64,000 nucleotides of DNA from Stomorhina lunata (Eukaryota; Arthropoda; Insecta; Diptera; Rhiniidae). The position numbers and the translations under genes were made by a program. Positions 23,408 to 35,779 of this stretch are shown here, piece by piece. Below the pieces are notes generated by a model. It searched no databases. It saw only the letters and a program-made list of their open reading frames with translations, and had not been told where the DNA came from. Each line of letters starts with the position of its first letter. Positions within the stretch are counted from its first letter, which is position 1. The stretch lies in assembly GCA_933228675.1 (NCBI GenBank), contig OW121740.1, forward strand, positions 33,947,792 through 34,011,791. Reading direction: 5' to 3'.

Positions 23408-26400
23408 TCATAGTCTAGTCATAGTCTAGTCATAGTCTAGTCATAGTCTAGTCATAGTCTAGTCATAGTCTAGTCATAGTCTAGTCATAGTCTAGTCATA
23501 GTCTAGTCATAGTCTAGTCATAGTCTAGTCATAGTCTAGTCATAGTCTAGTCATAGTCTAGTCATAGTCTAGTCATAGTCTAGCCATAGTCTAGTCATAG
23601 TCTAGTCATAGTCTAGTCATAGTCTAGTCATAGTCTAGTCATAGTCTAGTCATAGTCTAGTCATAGTCTAGTCATAGTCTAGTCATAGTCTAGTCATAGT
23701 CTAGTCATAGTCTAGTCATAGTCTAGTCATAGTCTAGTCATAGTCTAGTCATAGTCTAGTCATAGTCTAGTCATAGTCTAGTCATAGTCTAGTCATAGTC
23801 TATCATAGTCTAGTCATAGTCTAGTCATAGTCTAGTCATAGTCTAGTCATAGTCTAGTCATAGTCTAGTCATAGTCTAGTCATAGTCTAGTCATAGTCTA
23901 GTCATAGTCTAGTCATAGTCTAGTCATAGTCTAGTCATAGTCTAGTCATAGTCTAGTCATAGTCTAGTCATAGTCTAGTCATAGTCTAGTCATAGTCTAG
24001 TCATAGTCTAGTCATAGTCTAGTCATAGTCTAGTCATAGTCTAGTCATAGTCTAGTCATAGTCTAGTCATAGTCTAGTCATAGTCTAGTCATAGTCTAGT
24101 CATAGTCTAGTCATAGTCTAGTCATAGTCTAGTCATAGTCTAGTCATAGTCTAGTCATAGTCTAGTCATAGTCTAGTCATAGTCTAGTCATAGTCTAGTC
24201 ATAGTCTAGTCATAGTCTAGTCATAGTCTAGTCATAGTCTAGTCATAGTCTAGTCATAGTCTAGTCATAGTCTAGTCATAGTCTAGTCATAGTCTAGTCA
24301 TAGTCTAGTCATAGTCTAGTCATAGTCTAGTCATAGTCTAGTCATAGTCTAGTCATAGTCTAGTCATAGTCTAGTCATAGTCTAGTCATAGTCTAGTCAT
24401 AGTCTAGTCATAGTCTAGTCATAGTCTAGTCATAGTCTAGTCATAGTCTAGTCATAGTCTAGTCATAGTCTAGTCATAGTCTAGTCATAGTCTAGTCATA
24501 GTCTAGTCATAGTCTAGTCATAGTCTAGTCATAGTCTAGTCATAGTCTAGTCATAGTCTAGTCATAGTCTAGTCATAGTCTAGTCATAGTCTAGTCATAG
24601 TCTAGTCATAGTCTAGTCATAGTCTAGTCATAGTCTAGTCATAGTCTAGTCATAGTCTAGTCATAGTCTAGTCATAGTCTAGTCATAGTCTAGTCATAGT
24701 CTAGTCATAGTCTAGTCATAGTCTAGTCATAGTCTAGTCATAGTCTAGTCATAGTCTAGTCATAGTCTAGTCATAGTCTAGTCATAGTCTAGTCATAGTC
24801 TAGTCATAGTCTAGTCATAGTCTAGTCATAGTCTAGTCATAGTCTAGTCATAGTCTAGTCATAGTCTAGTCATAGTCTAGTCATAGTCTAGTCATAGTCT
24901 AGTCATAGTCTAGTCATAGTCTAGTCATAGTCTAGTCATAGTCTAGTCATAGTCTAGTCATAGTCTAGTCATAGTCTAGTCATAGTCTAGTCATAGTGTA
25001 GTCATATTCTAGTCATAGTCTAGTCATAGTCTAGTCATAGTCTAGTCATAGTCTAGTCATAGTCTAGTCATAGTCTAGTCATAGTCTAGTCATAGTCTAG
25101 TCATAGTCTAGTCATAGTCTAGTCATAGTCTAGTCATAGTCTAGTCATAGTCTAGTCATAGTCTAGTCATAGTCTAGTCATAGTCTAGTCATAGTCTAGT
25201 CATAGTCTAGTCATAGTCTAGTCATAGTCTAGTCATAGTCTAGTCATAGTCTAGTCATACTCTAGTCATAGTCTAGTCATAGTCTAGTCATAGTCTAGTC
25301 ATAGTCTAGTCATAGTCTAGTCATAGTCTAGTCATAGTCTAGTCATAGTCTAGTCATAGTCTAGTCATAGTCTAGTCATAGTCTAGTCATAGTCTAGTCA
25401 TAGTCTAGTCATAGTCTAGTCATAGTCTAGTCATAGTCTAGTCATAGTCTAGTCATAGTCTAGTCATAGTCTAGTCATAGTCTAGTCATAGTCTAGTCAT
25501 AGTCTAATCATAGTCTAGTCATAGTCTAGTCATAGTCTAGTCATAGTCTAGTCATAGTCTAGTCATAGTCTAGTCATAGTCTAGTCATAGTCTAGTCATA
25601 GTCTAGTCATAGTCTAGTCATAGTCTAGTCATAGTCTAGTCATAGTCTAGTCATAGTCTAGTCATAGTCTAGTCATAGTCTAGTCATAGTCTAGTCATAG
25701 TCTAGTCATAGTCTAGTCATAGTCTAGTCATAGTCTAGTCATAGTCTAGTCATAGTCTAGTCATAGTCTAGTCATAGTCTAGTCATAGTCTAGTCATAGT
25801 CTAGTCATAGTCTAGTCATAGTCTAGTCATAGTCTAGTCATAGTCTAGTCATAGTCTAGTCATAGTCTAGTCATAGTCTAGTCATAGTCTAGTCATAGTC
25901 TAGTCATAGTCTAGTCATAGTCTAGTCATAGTCTAGTCATAGTCTAGTCATAGTCTAGTCATAGTCTAGTCATAGTCTAGTCATAGTCTAGTCATAGTCT
26001 AGTCATAGTCTAGTCATAGTCTAGTCATAGTCTAGTCATAGTCTAGTCATAGTCTAGTCATAGTCTAGTCATAGTCTAGTCATAGTCTAGTCATAGTCTA
26101 GTCATAGTCTAGTCATAGTCTAGTCATAGTCTAGTCATAGTCTAGTCATAGTCTAGTCATAGTCTAGTCATAGTCTAGTCATAGTCTAGTCATAGTCTAG
26201 TCATAGTCTAGTCATAGTCTAGTCATAGTCTAGTCATAGTCTAGTCATAGTCTAGTCATAGTCTAGTCATAGTCTAGTCATAGTCTAGTCATAGTCTAGT
26301 CATAGTCTAGTCATAGTCTAGTCATAGTCTAGTCATAGTCTAGTCATAGTCTAGTCATAGTCTAGTCATAGTCTAGTCATAGTCTAGTCATAGTCTAGTC

Positions 26401-26742
26401 ATAGTCTAGTCATAGTCTAGTCATAGTCTAGTCATAGTCTAGTCATAGTCTAGTCATAGTCTAGTCATAGTCTAGTCATAGTCTAGTCATAGTCTAGTCA
26501 TAGTCTAGTCATAGTCTAGTCATAGTCTAGTCATAGTCTAGTCATAGTCTAGTCATAGTCTAGTCATAGTCTAGTCATAGTCTAGTCATAGTCTAGTCAT
26601 AGTCTAGTCATAGTCTAGTCATAGTCTAGTCATAGTCTAGTCATAGTCTAGTCATAGTCTAGTCATAGTCTAGTCATAGTCTAGTCATAGTCTAGTCATA
26701 GTCTAGTCATAGTCTAGTCATAGTCTAGTCATAGTCTAGTCA
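23408..26742 (+). repeat. 11-bp satellite (TCATAGTCTAG)n, about 303 units
   Basis: An almost perfectly homogeneous 3.3-kb array. I noted only a few variants: GCCATAG near 23583, a short unit TATCATAG near 23802, TAGTGTAG/CATATTCTAG near 24998-25010, CATACTCTAG near 25256 and CTAATCATAG near 25505. The unit contains CTAG, and successive units give TAGTC/GACTA-like partial symmetry. No hairpin or protein is implied. Confidence 0.97.
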
Positions 26743-28205
26743 AGTCAGACTGGCTCATTACTAATATTTAATGTTATTATAGAAATGCAGTTATGAACTG
26801 AATAAGAATTATATTGAATTGACTTATGACAATGCTGTTATGAACTAAATAAGAATTATATTGGCTTCAAAACAAAATTTTAGTTGAATTTAAGTATTAC
26901 GGTACTTAAATTTTTAAAATTAAACATTTAGCTTAAACATGAAGTCATTACACTGTTTAACGCTTAAGGCACCCAAACAAATTTTAGCCAAATGAACATG
27001 CAGTCGACCAAGCCATACAAAGTAAACAGCAAGAAACAGCTCTACAAATATGACCACACTTTTCAAAGGTACTTTATAGTTTTGTTATTTATTTTCGGTA
27101 GCTTTGGAACTGCCAGCTAAAGAAAACGTAAAGCAAAAGTATTAAAAGAGAAATGTTAAAAGTTTGGAATTAAACACAAGATGAGGTAGACACTTGAGGT
27201 TTTAAGCCAAGAGATTTTCGTATGCAATTTTTAACACTTTACAAGAAAAATAAAATAAAATGAATATAAAAAAATAATCAAACTAAATAAACTATTTAGT
27301 TGAGAACAAGTTTTGCTTGCTTTTTTTTTTGCCAAAAACGTAGAGAAGAATGAACATTTGGATTCAGTTAAACCAATCAACTATAAAGTGTTAGTAAGTA
27401 TTAAAACTAATGTAACCGGTTATAACGGAAATACTCATTCATACATAAACACACATATAGATTTGTATGTATGTATTTATATATACATGCATTAGTAGTG
27501 GTTAAGTTAGTACTACGTGCTTCAAAATCACGGTGTGAGTTGTAAAAATTGTACTCGTAGCCATCGCAGAAAGCATTTGCTGCATATATAGTACGTTCAG
27601 CTAAAAATCTTTGCTTAAGTGGCGTGTATCCATTTTTTGGATTGTTTTGTACAGACTCTGGCATTTACAAGTATAAGTAGTTTAGAGTATTTGCTTTACC
27701 ATTTTTTTTTTATTTTTTGCTCTCCTGTAGCCTGCCATCGCAGTAAAAGGTTAGAGAGCCTTGAAAAAAAAAGTGTAAAAAGCTAAGTAAAGTAGCTCTA
27801 AGCTATAGAATGAAAATAGTTGGGGAAAAAAATATTTTGTGTAAAATATAAACATAAATAAAATAATGCATTTTATAAGTATAACAACTTAAAAGTGCAC
27901 AAGTCAAGTGCATACAACAAACGTACAAACAAGTTAACAGAATAAGTGCTAGGAAAAGGAGCTTGGTAGTAAGGAGCCGAAGTAACTGAACAAAGAGCTG
28001 CATTTGTTGTGGAAGTTTGAATAAAGAGGATGCTAGAATATTTGTTTGCTTTAAAAATATATATTTTATTTAGTATAATGGAAGCAGTTTCCCAGCAAAT
28101 ATCTCAACTTCGATTAATAACACCAATTGAAACCCCCAAAATCTGAAGGCTTATGATAGTAGAAGAAAAATGCTAGCTGAGATTTGAATTACCTTTTTTT
28201 GTACA
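26743..28205. other. Intergenic sequence with a short direct duplication
   Basis: The segments at about 26788-26820 and 26834-26866 share TTATGAACT(G/A)AATAAGAA then TTATATTG, a direct duplication next to the satellite. Further on, frames at 27313-28003 contain no recognised domain and overlap low-complexity sequence. Confidence 0.4.
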
Positions 28206-29010
28206 TTTGTATACCCACCATCAAAAAGAATGGGCGTATATTGTTTGTCTGCCTGTTGTCTGCTCTATAGGGCCTGAACGAGAAGAGGTAGAAATTGGCT
28301 TACAATTGACCATATCTCCTGTATAACCTCGCCTAGACCAATCGCTTATTTGCTAACAAATGACAAACTATAAGAAGTATGATGATAAAATTTAGTATAG
28401 TATAGAAGTTTTACATAGGCACTAGGCAGCATATACAATTTCATGGAAATCGGTTCACATTTAAGCATAGCTCCCATACAAATTACTTACGGAAACACCA
28501 CAAACATCACCTAAAATATAATTAAATAGCAATAACTGTAATAGCTATGGCCACTTAACTTAGCATAAGGAGATTTTATGGCAGTGCAAATCAGTGTTTA
28601 AAATTTTGTCACAATCGGTCACCATTTGACCATATCTCCCACAAAGATACCAAAAAGAAAGGTTTTACTAAAGAATTTTCGATAAATTCTGTGTAAATGG
28701 GCGAAATCGGTTCACATTTAGTTAGAGCCCCCATATAACCCCGATCCGAGAATAACATTATTGCTGAAAATATAATTTATGTATGAAATACAATTGGAAC
28801 GAACGACCAATTTTTCGGAACGAATATTCGTCGTTAGAAATGGAACATATGGGTTTATATCAAAGTGCTCACAACAGATGCGTATGACGAAATTCGTCAT
28901 TCGTATCGAATAGTTCTATAGGTTTATTTCTATTTCATTCGCAGACGAAAGACGACAAAACTGGTTTAAAGTGGCTGTATTTCTATTTCTGTTGTTAAAT
29001 ATTATAAATT

Positions 29011-29992
29011 AGTACCTGGGCGACCGAGCCTTGCTCGGAGCTTTGTGATAAGTATACGAAGCAAATTTTAAAGTTTTCATATATTTTATTTTATAAATCA
29101 ACCAACGAACTAAAATAAATTTAGAGAAAAGACAGTACACAAATATCCAATGAAAAATAATTTTTGAAAAATTTTATTAATTTTATTAATTTTGTCCTAT
29201 CAACACATGATTTGAATAATTTTGGAAATTGGTCATACCTACTTAGAAACCTCCGTCGACTCGTGCGCAAGAACTTTGCACAATAAAGAATTTCATTAAT
29301 TTTGAGTTATATTCAGTGGATCCATCTGTCGGAAATTTATCATACCAACTAACAAACCTTCGTCGGCTCATGCGTAACAACTTTTCTAAAGAGCATAGCA
29401 TGATCAAATGAACAGTTTACGATTTAATTCATTTCGAGTAATTTTCGCCACCTGCCGGAAATTAAAGATACTAACTTAAAAACATTCGTCGTCACATGCG
29501 CATATTTGGTACTTGGTACCATTTGTATACGGTACTTTTAATAAAAACGCAGTTAACATATTGTTCCAATTCATTTACTTCATAAGGTGTTAAGTTATCA
29601 TTTTATCCCTTTTTTACCCATTTCGGCAACCGATATCAAAAAAGTACCAAATACGTGTTCAATATTTTTTTCACATTTATTGATTGCATTACAAAATTCT
29701 TATTTATATTGTTTGGTTCAAAAGGTACGAATGGCTTAAAAATGGTACCAAAAAAAAATATTTTCGCCCTTTTTACCCCCTAACGACATAGAATGAAAAT
29801 TACCAAACACCTGTTCGCTTATTTTAACAGCTATTAAAAAGATAATTTAAATTTTGTTTCTATGTCTATTACTTTAGGATAAATAGCATTTTCGATTTTT
29901 CCCTGTTTTACCCGTTTTTACTCTCTTAGCATAGGCATAGTTTTCAAAAGTCCATTTTTCCTCGACCTATACATCCAAATTTTATCAAAATC

Positions 29993-30070
<78 letters not shown>

Positions 30071-30090
30071 CAATTATTGCTCGTTTAAAG
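29011..30090 (-). mobile_element. Hairpin-ended (Helitron-like) repeat, left copy, inverted
   Basis: On the minus strand it ends with GCTCCGAGCAAGGCTCGGTC then GCCCAGGTACT, where CCGAGC-AAG-GCTCGG is a perfect 6-bp-stem hairpin about 12 nt from the end. It matches 32150-33638 in inverted orientation. Shared features are a TGGTACC-rich segment with GTTCGGTACTTT-like phrases, GGGTAAAA runs, repeated CGTCG-TCATGCG blocks and a TA microsatellite next to CAATTATTGCTCGTTTAA. The hairpin-near-end layout resembles Helitrons, but the terminal bases after GGTACT (AA here, TT in the other copy) do not both fit CTRR. Confidence 0.6.
29998..30068. repeat. (TA)n microsatellite
   Basis: About 35 TA dinucleotides at the same point where the inverted sister copy has a shorter TA-rich tract (32165-32200). 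Confidence 0.95.
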
Positions 30091-30750
30091 AGATTATAAT
30101 AACATGTTTTCTTGTAAAATATGGTCACCTTATAAATTGTAAGCAAAAATATAAAATTAATTAAATATATTCTTCTTATGAAAAAGTAAAAGAATAAAAT
30201 AAAAAAAATTGCAAATGTTGTGAGTGCGTGATATGTACGAAAGTGTGAGTAATTTGTGCAAATGTAAAATCAACAAAAATGACGTCAATAACTTTTATTC
30301 GTCCCAAAATGTACAAGACGAATTTTTAAAGCAAATTCGTCGTGCTGGACGAAATTAGTCGTTTGTCCCAATTGTGTTTCTACCTTTAATTGTAATAGCT
30401 ATGACGACTTAAATAAAAACAGAGATATTTTATGAAACTATTGGCCAGTATATCAAATTTTAAGGTAATCGGTCCAAATTTGAGTGCACAAAATTCGTGA
30501 AAATCGTTCAATATTTGGCTATAGTTCTTATATATATAATTTTATATTTTCAATCAAAAAGATTTGGAGTTATATTAATGTAAAGCTATACCCGGTTAAG
30601 ATATTTGATTTTGTACGAAGTAAATACCTGGAAAACCACTTAGATACTTTTAAATATTGAACTATAAATCTTCTGCAACCGAATTTAGTCCAAAGATGTT
30701 AAAAACAATATCAACTAGTGCAACAAATTTTTTTGAATTTGGTCCCCATT

Positions 30751-33638
30751 TTCTGCTACAAAAAAGTCATTTTTGGACCACCGCTTTTGAAAAATCTAAT
30801 GATGCAGTTCCATTTAGTAGAGTCTAGATATTAAGGATCAATAATTGCTTTCTAGAAAAAGCTATATTATGTGTTATAAAAAAGTTATTGAAATGTGCTT
30901 AATGTTCAAAAATGAAAAGTGCTGAAATTTGTCATAAAACTCAGTAGCTCATGCATCGAATATAGTTTTACAGCTTTAATCTTTATGTCGATTTAATAAA
31001 GATACAGAACCTTAGTTTTAGTCTGCAGAAAAAAATAACTTAATCTCGGTTACGGTTCAGGAAATATCTGGAAATCAAAAAATCATTCTACAAAATTCAG
31101 TGTTTTCGTTTTTCTTTGGACAAAAACTCAGTTGACTCGGTTTCGCTCGGTGCTACCACCTTAACCATGGGAATGGTGAAAGTCTCTTCTTTAGATTGAG
31201 CAAAAAAAAAATTCACATAAATTTACCGTTCGTAGAACAAAGTTCAAAATTTTCTGAGAAAAGTCACATAAATTGTTATGCATAATTTAAAAAAAAAGTG
31301 TTGCAGTCGTTTAGGCGTAACTTTTTAATCAAATTTTGTTTAAGTATAAGTCCCGTAGGAGTCGACGGATTTCAACCAAAATTAGTAGTGTTGTTTTGAG
31401 TTAACCAATAGATGTGTGCCAAATTTCATAAAATTCTGCTGAGAATTGTGGCTTATATTAAGAAGAAAAATAAGTGAAAAATGGGGGTCCAAAGCAGGAA
31501 CCCCAAGAAGTGAACGGATTTCAGCCAAAATTGGTTGAGCACTTTGTTGGATAAACTAATAGAGGTGTGCCATTTTTTTTAAAGTCTGTTAAAAATTCCG
31601 GCCTATATATTAGATCAAAAATAAGTGAAAAATGGGGGTCCAAGGCAGGTACCTCGAAGAGTCAAGGGATCTCAACCAAAATTAGTATAAATCTTTCCTG
31701 AATCAAAAAAAAGACGTGTGTCGATTTTTTTTTTTAATTCTTTTGAGAATTGTGGCTTATACATACATTGAAAAAAAAACTGGTGATAATTGGAGGTCCA
31801 AGGCAGGCACCCAAGAAGTCAACTGATTAGACAAAATTAGTGGACATATTTTCTAGAACAACTTATGGACGTGTGCCGAATTTTTTCAAATTCAGTTAAG
31901 AATTGAACATCGAAAAGAAAAATATGTGAAAAATTAAGTCCAAGGTGCCCGAAGGGGTGGTCTAATTTCAACCAAAATTAATAGAGCCCTTTTTTGAATT
32001 ACTTAATAGACATATGTTGAATTTCATTACATTCTGTTTAGAATTGCGACTTGTACATTGAGAAGAAAAATAGGTGCTACAATTTGGGACCAAGGTACCC
32101 CAAGGAGTCGACGAATTTAGAAAATTTTGTGAATCTTATCTTATATTCTTAAACGAGCAATAATTGTATGTATATAAATATATATCTATATATTTATATA
32201 GAATGGCTATCTCGAAAATGGATCTAACGATTTTGATACCTTTTGGTACCTTTTTTAATGTATAGGTCGTGTAAGAAGGGACTTTTGGAACCTTTGCCTC
32301 TAAGAGGGTAAAAAGGGGAAAAAAACGAAAATGCTATATCTACTAAAGTAATAGGCATAGAAACAAAATTTAAATTATGTTTTGAATAGTTGTTAAAATA
32401 AGCGGACAGGTGTTTGGTACTTTTTTCAATCTATGCCCGATAGGGGTAAAAAAGGGTGAAAATAGTTTTTTGGTACCATTTTTAGGCCACTCTTATCTTT
32501 TGAACCAAACAATATAGAAAAGAATTTTGTAATGCAATCAATAAATGTGAGAAAAATATTGAATAGGTGTTTGGTATTTTTTTGATATCTGGGGCCAAAA
32601 TGGGTAAAAAAAGGGATAAAATGATAACTCAACACCTCATGAAGTAATATGAATAGGAACAATATGTTGAGTTTTTATAAAAAGTACTGAATTTAATTGG
32701 TACCAAGTACCAAATATGCATATGTAACTTTTTAGAAATTACGGGATAAAAGGGGACAAATTGGTAAAGTTATAACTTTTTAACAAATTAATGTTTTTCT
32801 GTCTGTATGTCCTTTATAGAATAGTAAACTATGCATTTAACCATGTTATGCTCATGCATGATCTTTAGCTAAAGTTGTTGCGCATGAGACGACAAAGGTT
32901 TTTAAGTTGGTATCACTATCCGACAGGTGGCGCCACTGAAAATTACTCAAAATGAATTTAATCGTAAACTGTGCATTTGTATCTTTAGCGAAGTTGTATA
33001 TGATCCTTAGCGAAGTTGAATATGATGAGGTTTGATATGAGGTTTTTTAATTGGTATGAACAATTTTCCACAGGTAACGCTACTGAAAATTACTCAAATT
33101 GAATTAAATCGTAAACTGTGCATTTGATCATGCTATGATCTTTAGCAAAGTTGTTACACATGAGACGACGAAGGTTTCTTAGTTGATATGAACAATTTTC
33201 GATAGGTGGCGCCACTGAAAATTACTCAAAGTGAATTAAATCGTTAGCTGTACATTTGATTATGCAATGATCTTTAGGAAAGTTGTTGCACATGAGTCGA
33301 CGAAGGTTTCTTAGTTGGTATCAACAATTTTCGATAGGTGGCGCCTCTGAAAAATACTCAAAATTAAATAAATCGTAAACTGTGCTATGAGTCGATGGAG
33401 GTTTCAAAGTCTGTATGACCAATTTCCAAAATTATTCATATTAAACTATGCATTTGATCATGTGTTGATTGAACAAAATAAATAAAATGAGTCAAAATTA
33501 ATTGGAACCGTACTTTCTCTAAATTTTTTTTAATTGTTTAGTACTTTATAAAATAAAATATATGTATAAAAACAACTTTGAAATTCGCCTCGAAATGCTT
33601 ATATAAAGCTCCGAGCAAGGCTCGGTCACCCAGGTACT
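30751..33638 (+). mobile_element. Hairpin-ended (Helitron-like) repeat, right copy with longer interior
   Basis: 32150-33638 is homologous and inverted to 29011-30090 and ends GAGCAAGGCTCGGTCACCCA then GGTACT. Inside, about 130-bp units containing GATAGGTGGCGCCACTGAAA and GATCTTTAGC(A/G)AAGTTG repeat four times (about 32870-33430). The left part, 30751-32150, is not present in the left copy. It holds six ~150-bp units (31351-32150) containing GGTCCAAGGCAGG(T/C)ACC and GATTTCAACCAAAATTAGT. Whether 30751-31350 belongs to the same element is inferred only from its position next to the DINE break. Confidence 0.5.
31351..32150 (+). repeat. ~150-bp degenerate tandem repeat, six units
   Basis: The phrase AGTCGACGGATTTCAACCAA or a close variant occurs at about 31361, 31509, 31660, 31817, 31957 and 32105, each followed by AATAGA-GTGTGCC-AATTT and GAATTGTGGCTTATA-like segments and a GTGAAAAATGGGGGTCCAA lead-in. 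The spacing is 140-157 bp. Confidence 0.75.
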
Positions 33639-35159
33639 TTTTATTATCTTTGTAAAACTGATCAAGCCAAATTTTGTCGTTGTAGATCAGGATGGTCAAA
33701 CGGATTAAGCTAGACATGTGCTTTTGACTAGCTTAAGTAATAGCATAATGGATTTCATAGACTTAATGAAAATTACTAGACTGTCACATTTACCTAACAT
33801 AATTATGATAAAAGCTATGTATGATTGGGGGCTATGACCAGCCTAAAGCTAGACATAAGACAAGTTTTTGACTAGTAAACTCACTGGGTTACACAATCTC
33901 TGAAGCTGTATTTTGTATTTGTATTGTTACTATTATTAATTGTGCTTTTGGCCAAGAAAGATTTATGTTTTCGTTAAGTTTGGCTTTTTTATATTCCGGC
34001 GAAGAGCTTTAAAGAAAAACAAAATAATCAAATAAATAAAAGGAAATAAATATTTGGAATATAAATAAATGGAAGATTATTATAAGGGATTTAACATTTA
34101 TTTTATTTTAGTTTCTTTTATAGTCTTTTAAATATAAAAAACTAAATTAAATTTTGTATTTTTCTCTTTTATATTGTCAGTAATAAAAATTTTGCAATTA
34201 TATAGAACAAGGTATTTTTAAGCATTAACACCTAAAAGGGTTTAAGTTCAACTGTTTTAGTTGGTTACACTAAAAGAGCTTTAAAATTATATAAATAAAA
34301 ACTTAATAGCAATTTTCTTTTATATTAATGACAGAAATATAAAAATTATGATAAATAAGTAATTATGAGTTTCAGATTGTCGTTATTTTTAATTTTTAAT
34401 TTAAAATGTTTTTCCATTAACCGGAAGTTGTGCAATATTTGAAATAACTTCTTATTTTTTAATTACAATTTACACGTAATTTCGTTTTTTGCTTTCTTTT
34501 AAAAAGAAAAAGAAAATATCCCCTATAAAAGAATTGTCACTTCAACTCCATTTTTAAGTGCAATTATTTTGGAAGTAACTTCATCTAAAATAACTTACGT
34601 TTCTTTCTTCCTCCTCAAGAACTCATTTCACTTGAGTAATAACCGTAACAATTAAATGACCATGATAAGTGGTTAAATTTACTTGCTTGATCCTCTAGGG
34701 AGTTTGGCTTAACTGAAAATAAAAATACGGACAAGAAATCAGGAAACATCTATATAAAAAAACCCCAACTAATTCCCGGTCGTAAGGCGTCCCGGCTGCC
34801 ACTGTCATGTTGTCATTTTATTTTCTAACATTTACTCATTTTGAAACATTTAACATTGCTTTGGGTTTTAAAGTAAATAATTCCACCACAAACTTGCACA
34901 TTTTAAGGTAAAGGAAACGGAAATAAAAGAATGATGCGTTAGTTAAATATGTATATGTTGAGATTGGAGTACTTTTGGTAGTTCGTTTATTACTTTAAAA
35001 TGTTGTCATAAAATTTAAGTGATAGTGATGTGAAAAGTGCTTAAGTTTATGTCTTAAGTATGATTAATGTTGTAAATTTAACTGCATATTTTAATATATC
35101 AATCAAATACAGAAAAAATGTCAGTTGTCATATAAATTATGGTGTTATTTATTTGATAT
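33639..35159. other. AT-rich intergenic sequence
   Basis: Nothing supported. No frame over 60 codons is present and no terminal repeats were seen. Confidence 0.45.
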
Positions 35160-35187
35160 CTTTTTAAATTAATGAAATTGTAAAAAA

Positions 35188-35779
35188 AAATTCTATAGAA
35201 ATATTTTCGGTACAAAATTTTTTCTATAGAAAAATTTTCGGTACAAAATTTTTTCTATAGAAAAATTTTCGGTACAAAATTTTTCTATAGAAAAATTTTC
35301 GGTACAAAATTTTTCTATAGAAAAATTTTCGGTACAAAATTTTTCTATAGAAAAATTTTCGGTACAAAATTTTTCTATAGAAAAATTTTCGGTACAAAAT
35401 TTTTCTATAGAAAAATTTTCGGTACAAAATTTTTCTATAGAAAAATTTTCGGTACAAAATTTTTCTATAGAAAAATTTTCGGTACAAAATTTTTTTCGGT
35501 ACAAAATTTTTCTATAGAAAAATTTTCGGTACAAAATTTTTCTATAGAAAAATTTTCGGTACAAAATTTTTCTATAGAAAAATTTTCGGTACAAAATTTT
35601 TCTATAGAAAAATTTTCGGTACAAAATTTTTCTATAGAAAAATTTTCGGTACAAAATTTTTCTATAGAAAAATTTTCGGTACAAAATTTTTCTATAGAAA
35701 AATTTTCGGTACAAAATTTTTCTATAGAAAAATTTTCGGTACAAAATTTTTCTATAGAAAAATTTTCGGTACAAAATTT
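35188..35779. repeat. 30-bp palindromic minisatellite, about 20 units
   Basis: Each 30-bp unit is a 24-bp perfect palindrome (AAAATTTTTCTA followed by its complement) plus CGGTAC. One unit near 35490 is shortened. Because 30 is divisible by three and the unit lacks stops on the minus strand, it creates a spurious 193-codon Tyr/Arg/Lys/Phe frame. The array takes the place of the 3' part of the DINE-like copy that follows. Confidence 0.95.

Larger units (their letters stand above)
28785..30380. mobile_element. TIR DNA transposon (non-autonomous) nested in DINE copy 5
   Basis: The left end GAAATACAATTGGAACGAAC and the complement of the right end GAAACACAATTGGGACAAAC match, and the match continues as GAC(C/T)AATTT: about 25 of 29 positions. 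Motifs like TTCGTCGT recur just inside both ends. Flanking sequence on both sides is DINE repeat, so the borders are good to a few bases. A TA duplication is possible but not certain. There is no transposase frame. Most of the interior is the left copy of the hairpin-ended repeat (29011-30090). Confidence 0.65.
28209..30745 (+). mobile_element. DINE-like repeat copy 5, interrupted by a TIR element
   Basis: Begins GTATACCCACCATCAAAAAG and has AATGGGCGTATA, a much reduced GTCT tract (28245-28260), the CTCGCCTAGACCAATCGCTT block, the GAAATCGGTTCACATTTA block and one internal unit. It is interrupted at about 28785-30380 and continues with TGTAATAGCTATGACGACTT, the AATCGTTCAATATTTGGCTA block and CCGAATTTAGTCC, ending near 30745 without the terminal hairpin. 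Confidence 0.75.

Noticed and set aside
23408..26742. CRISPR-like regular repeats
   Set aside because: A contiguous 11-bp tandem satellite without spacers, in a eukaryotic context.
35193..35774. 193-codon Tyr-Arg-Lys-Phe repeat frame on the minus strand
   Set aside because: The 30-bp palindromic unit has no stop and a period divisible by three; there is no start context or domain.
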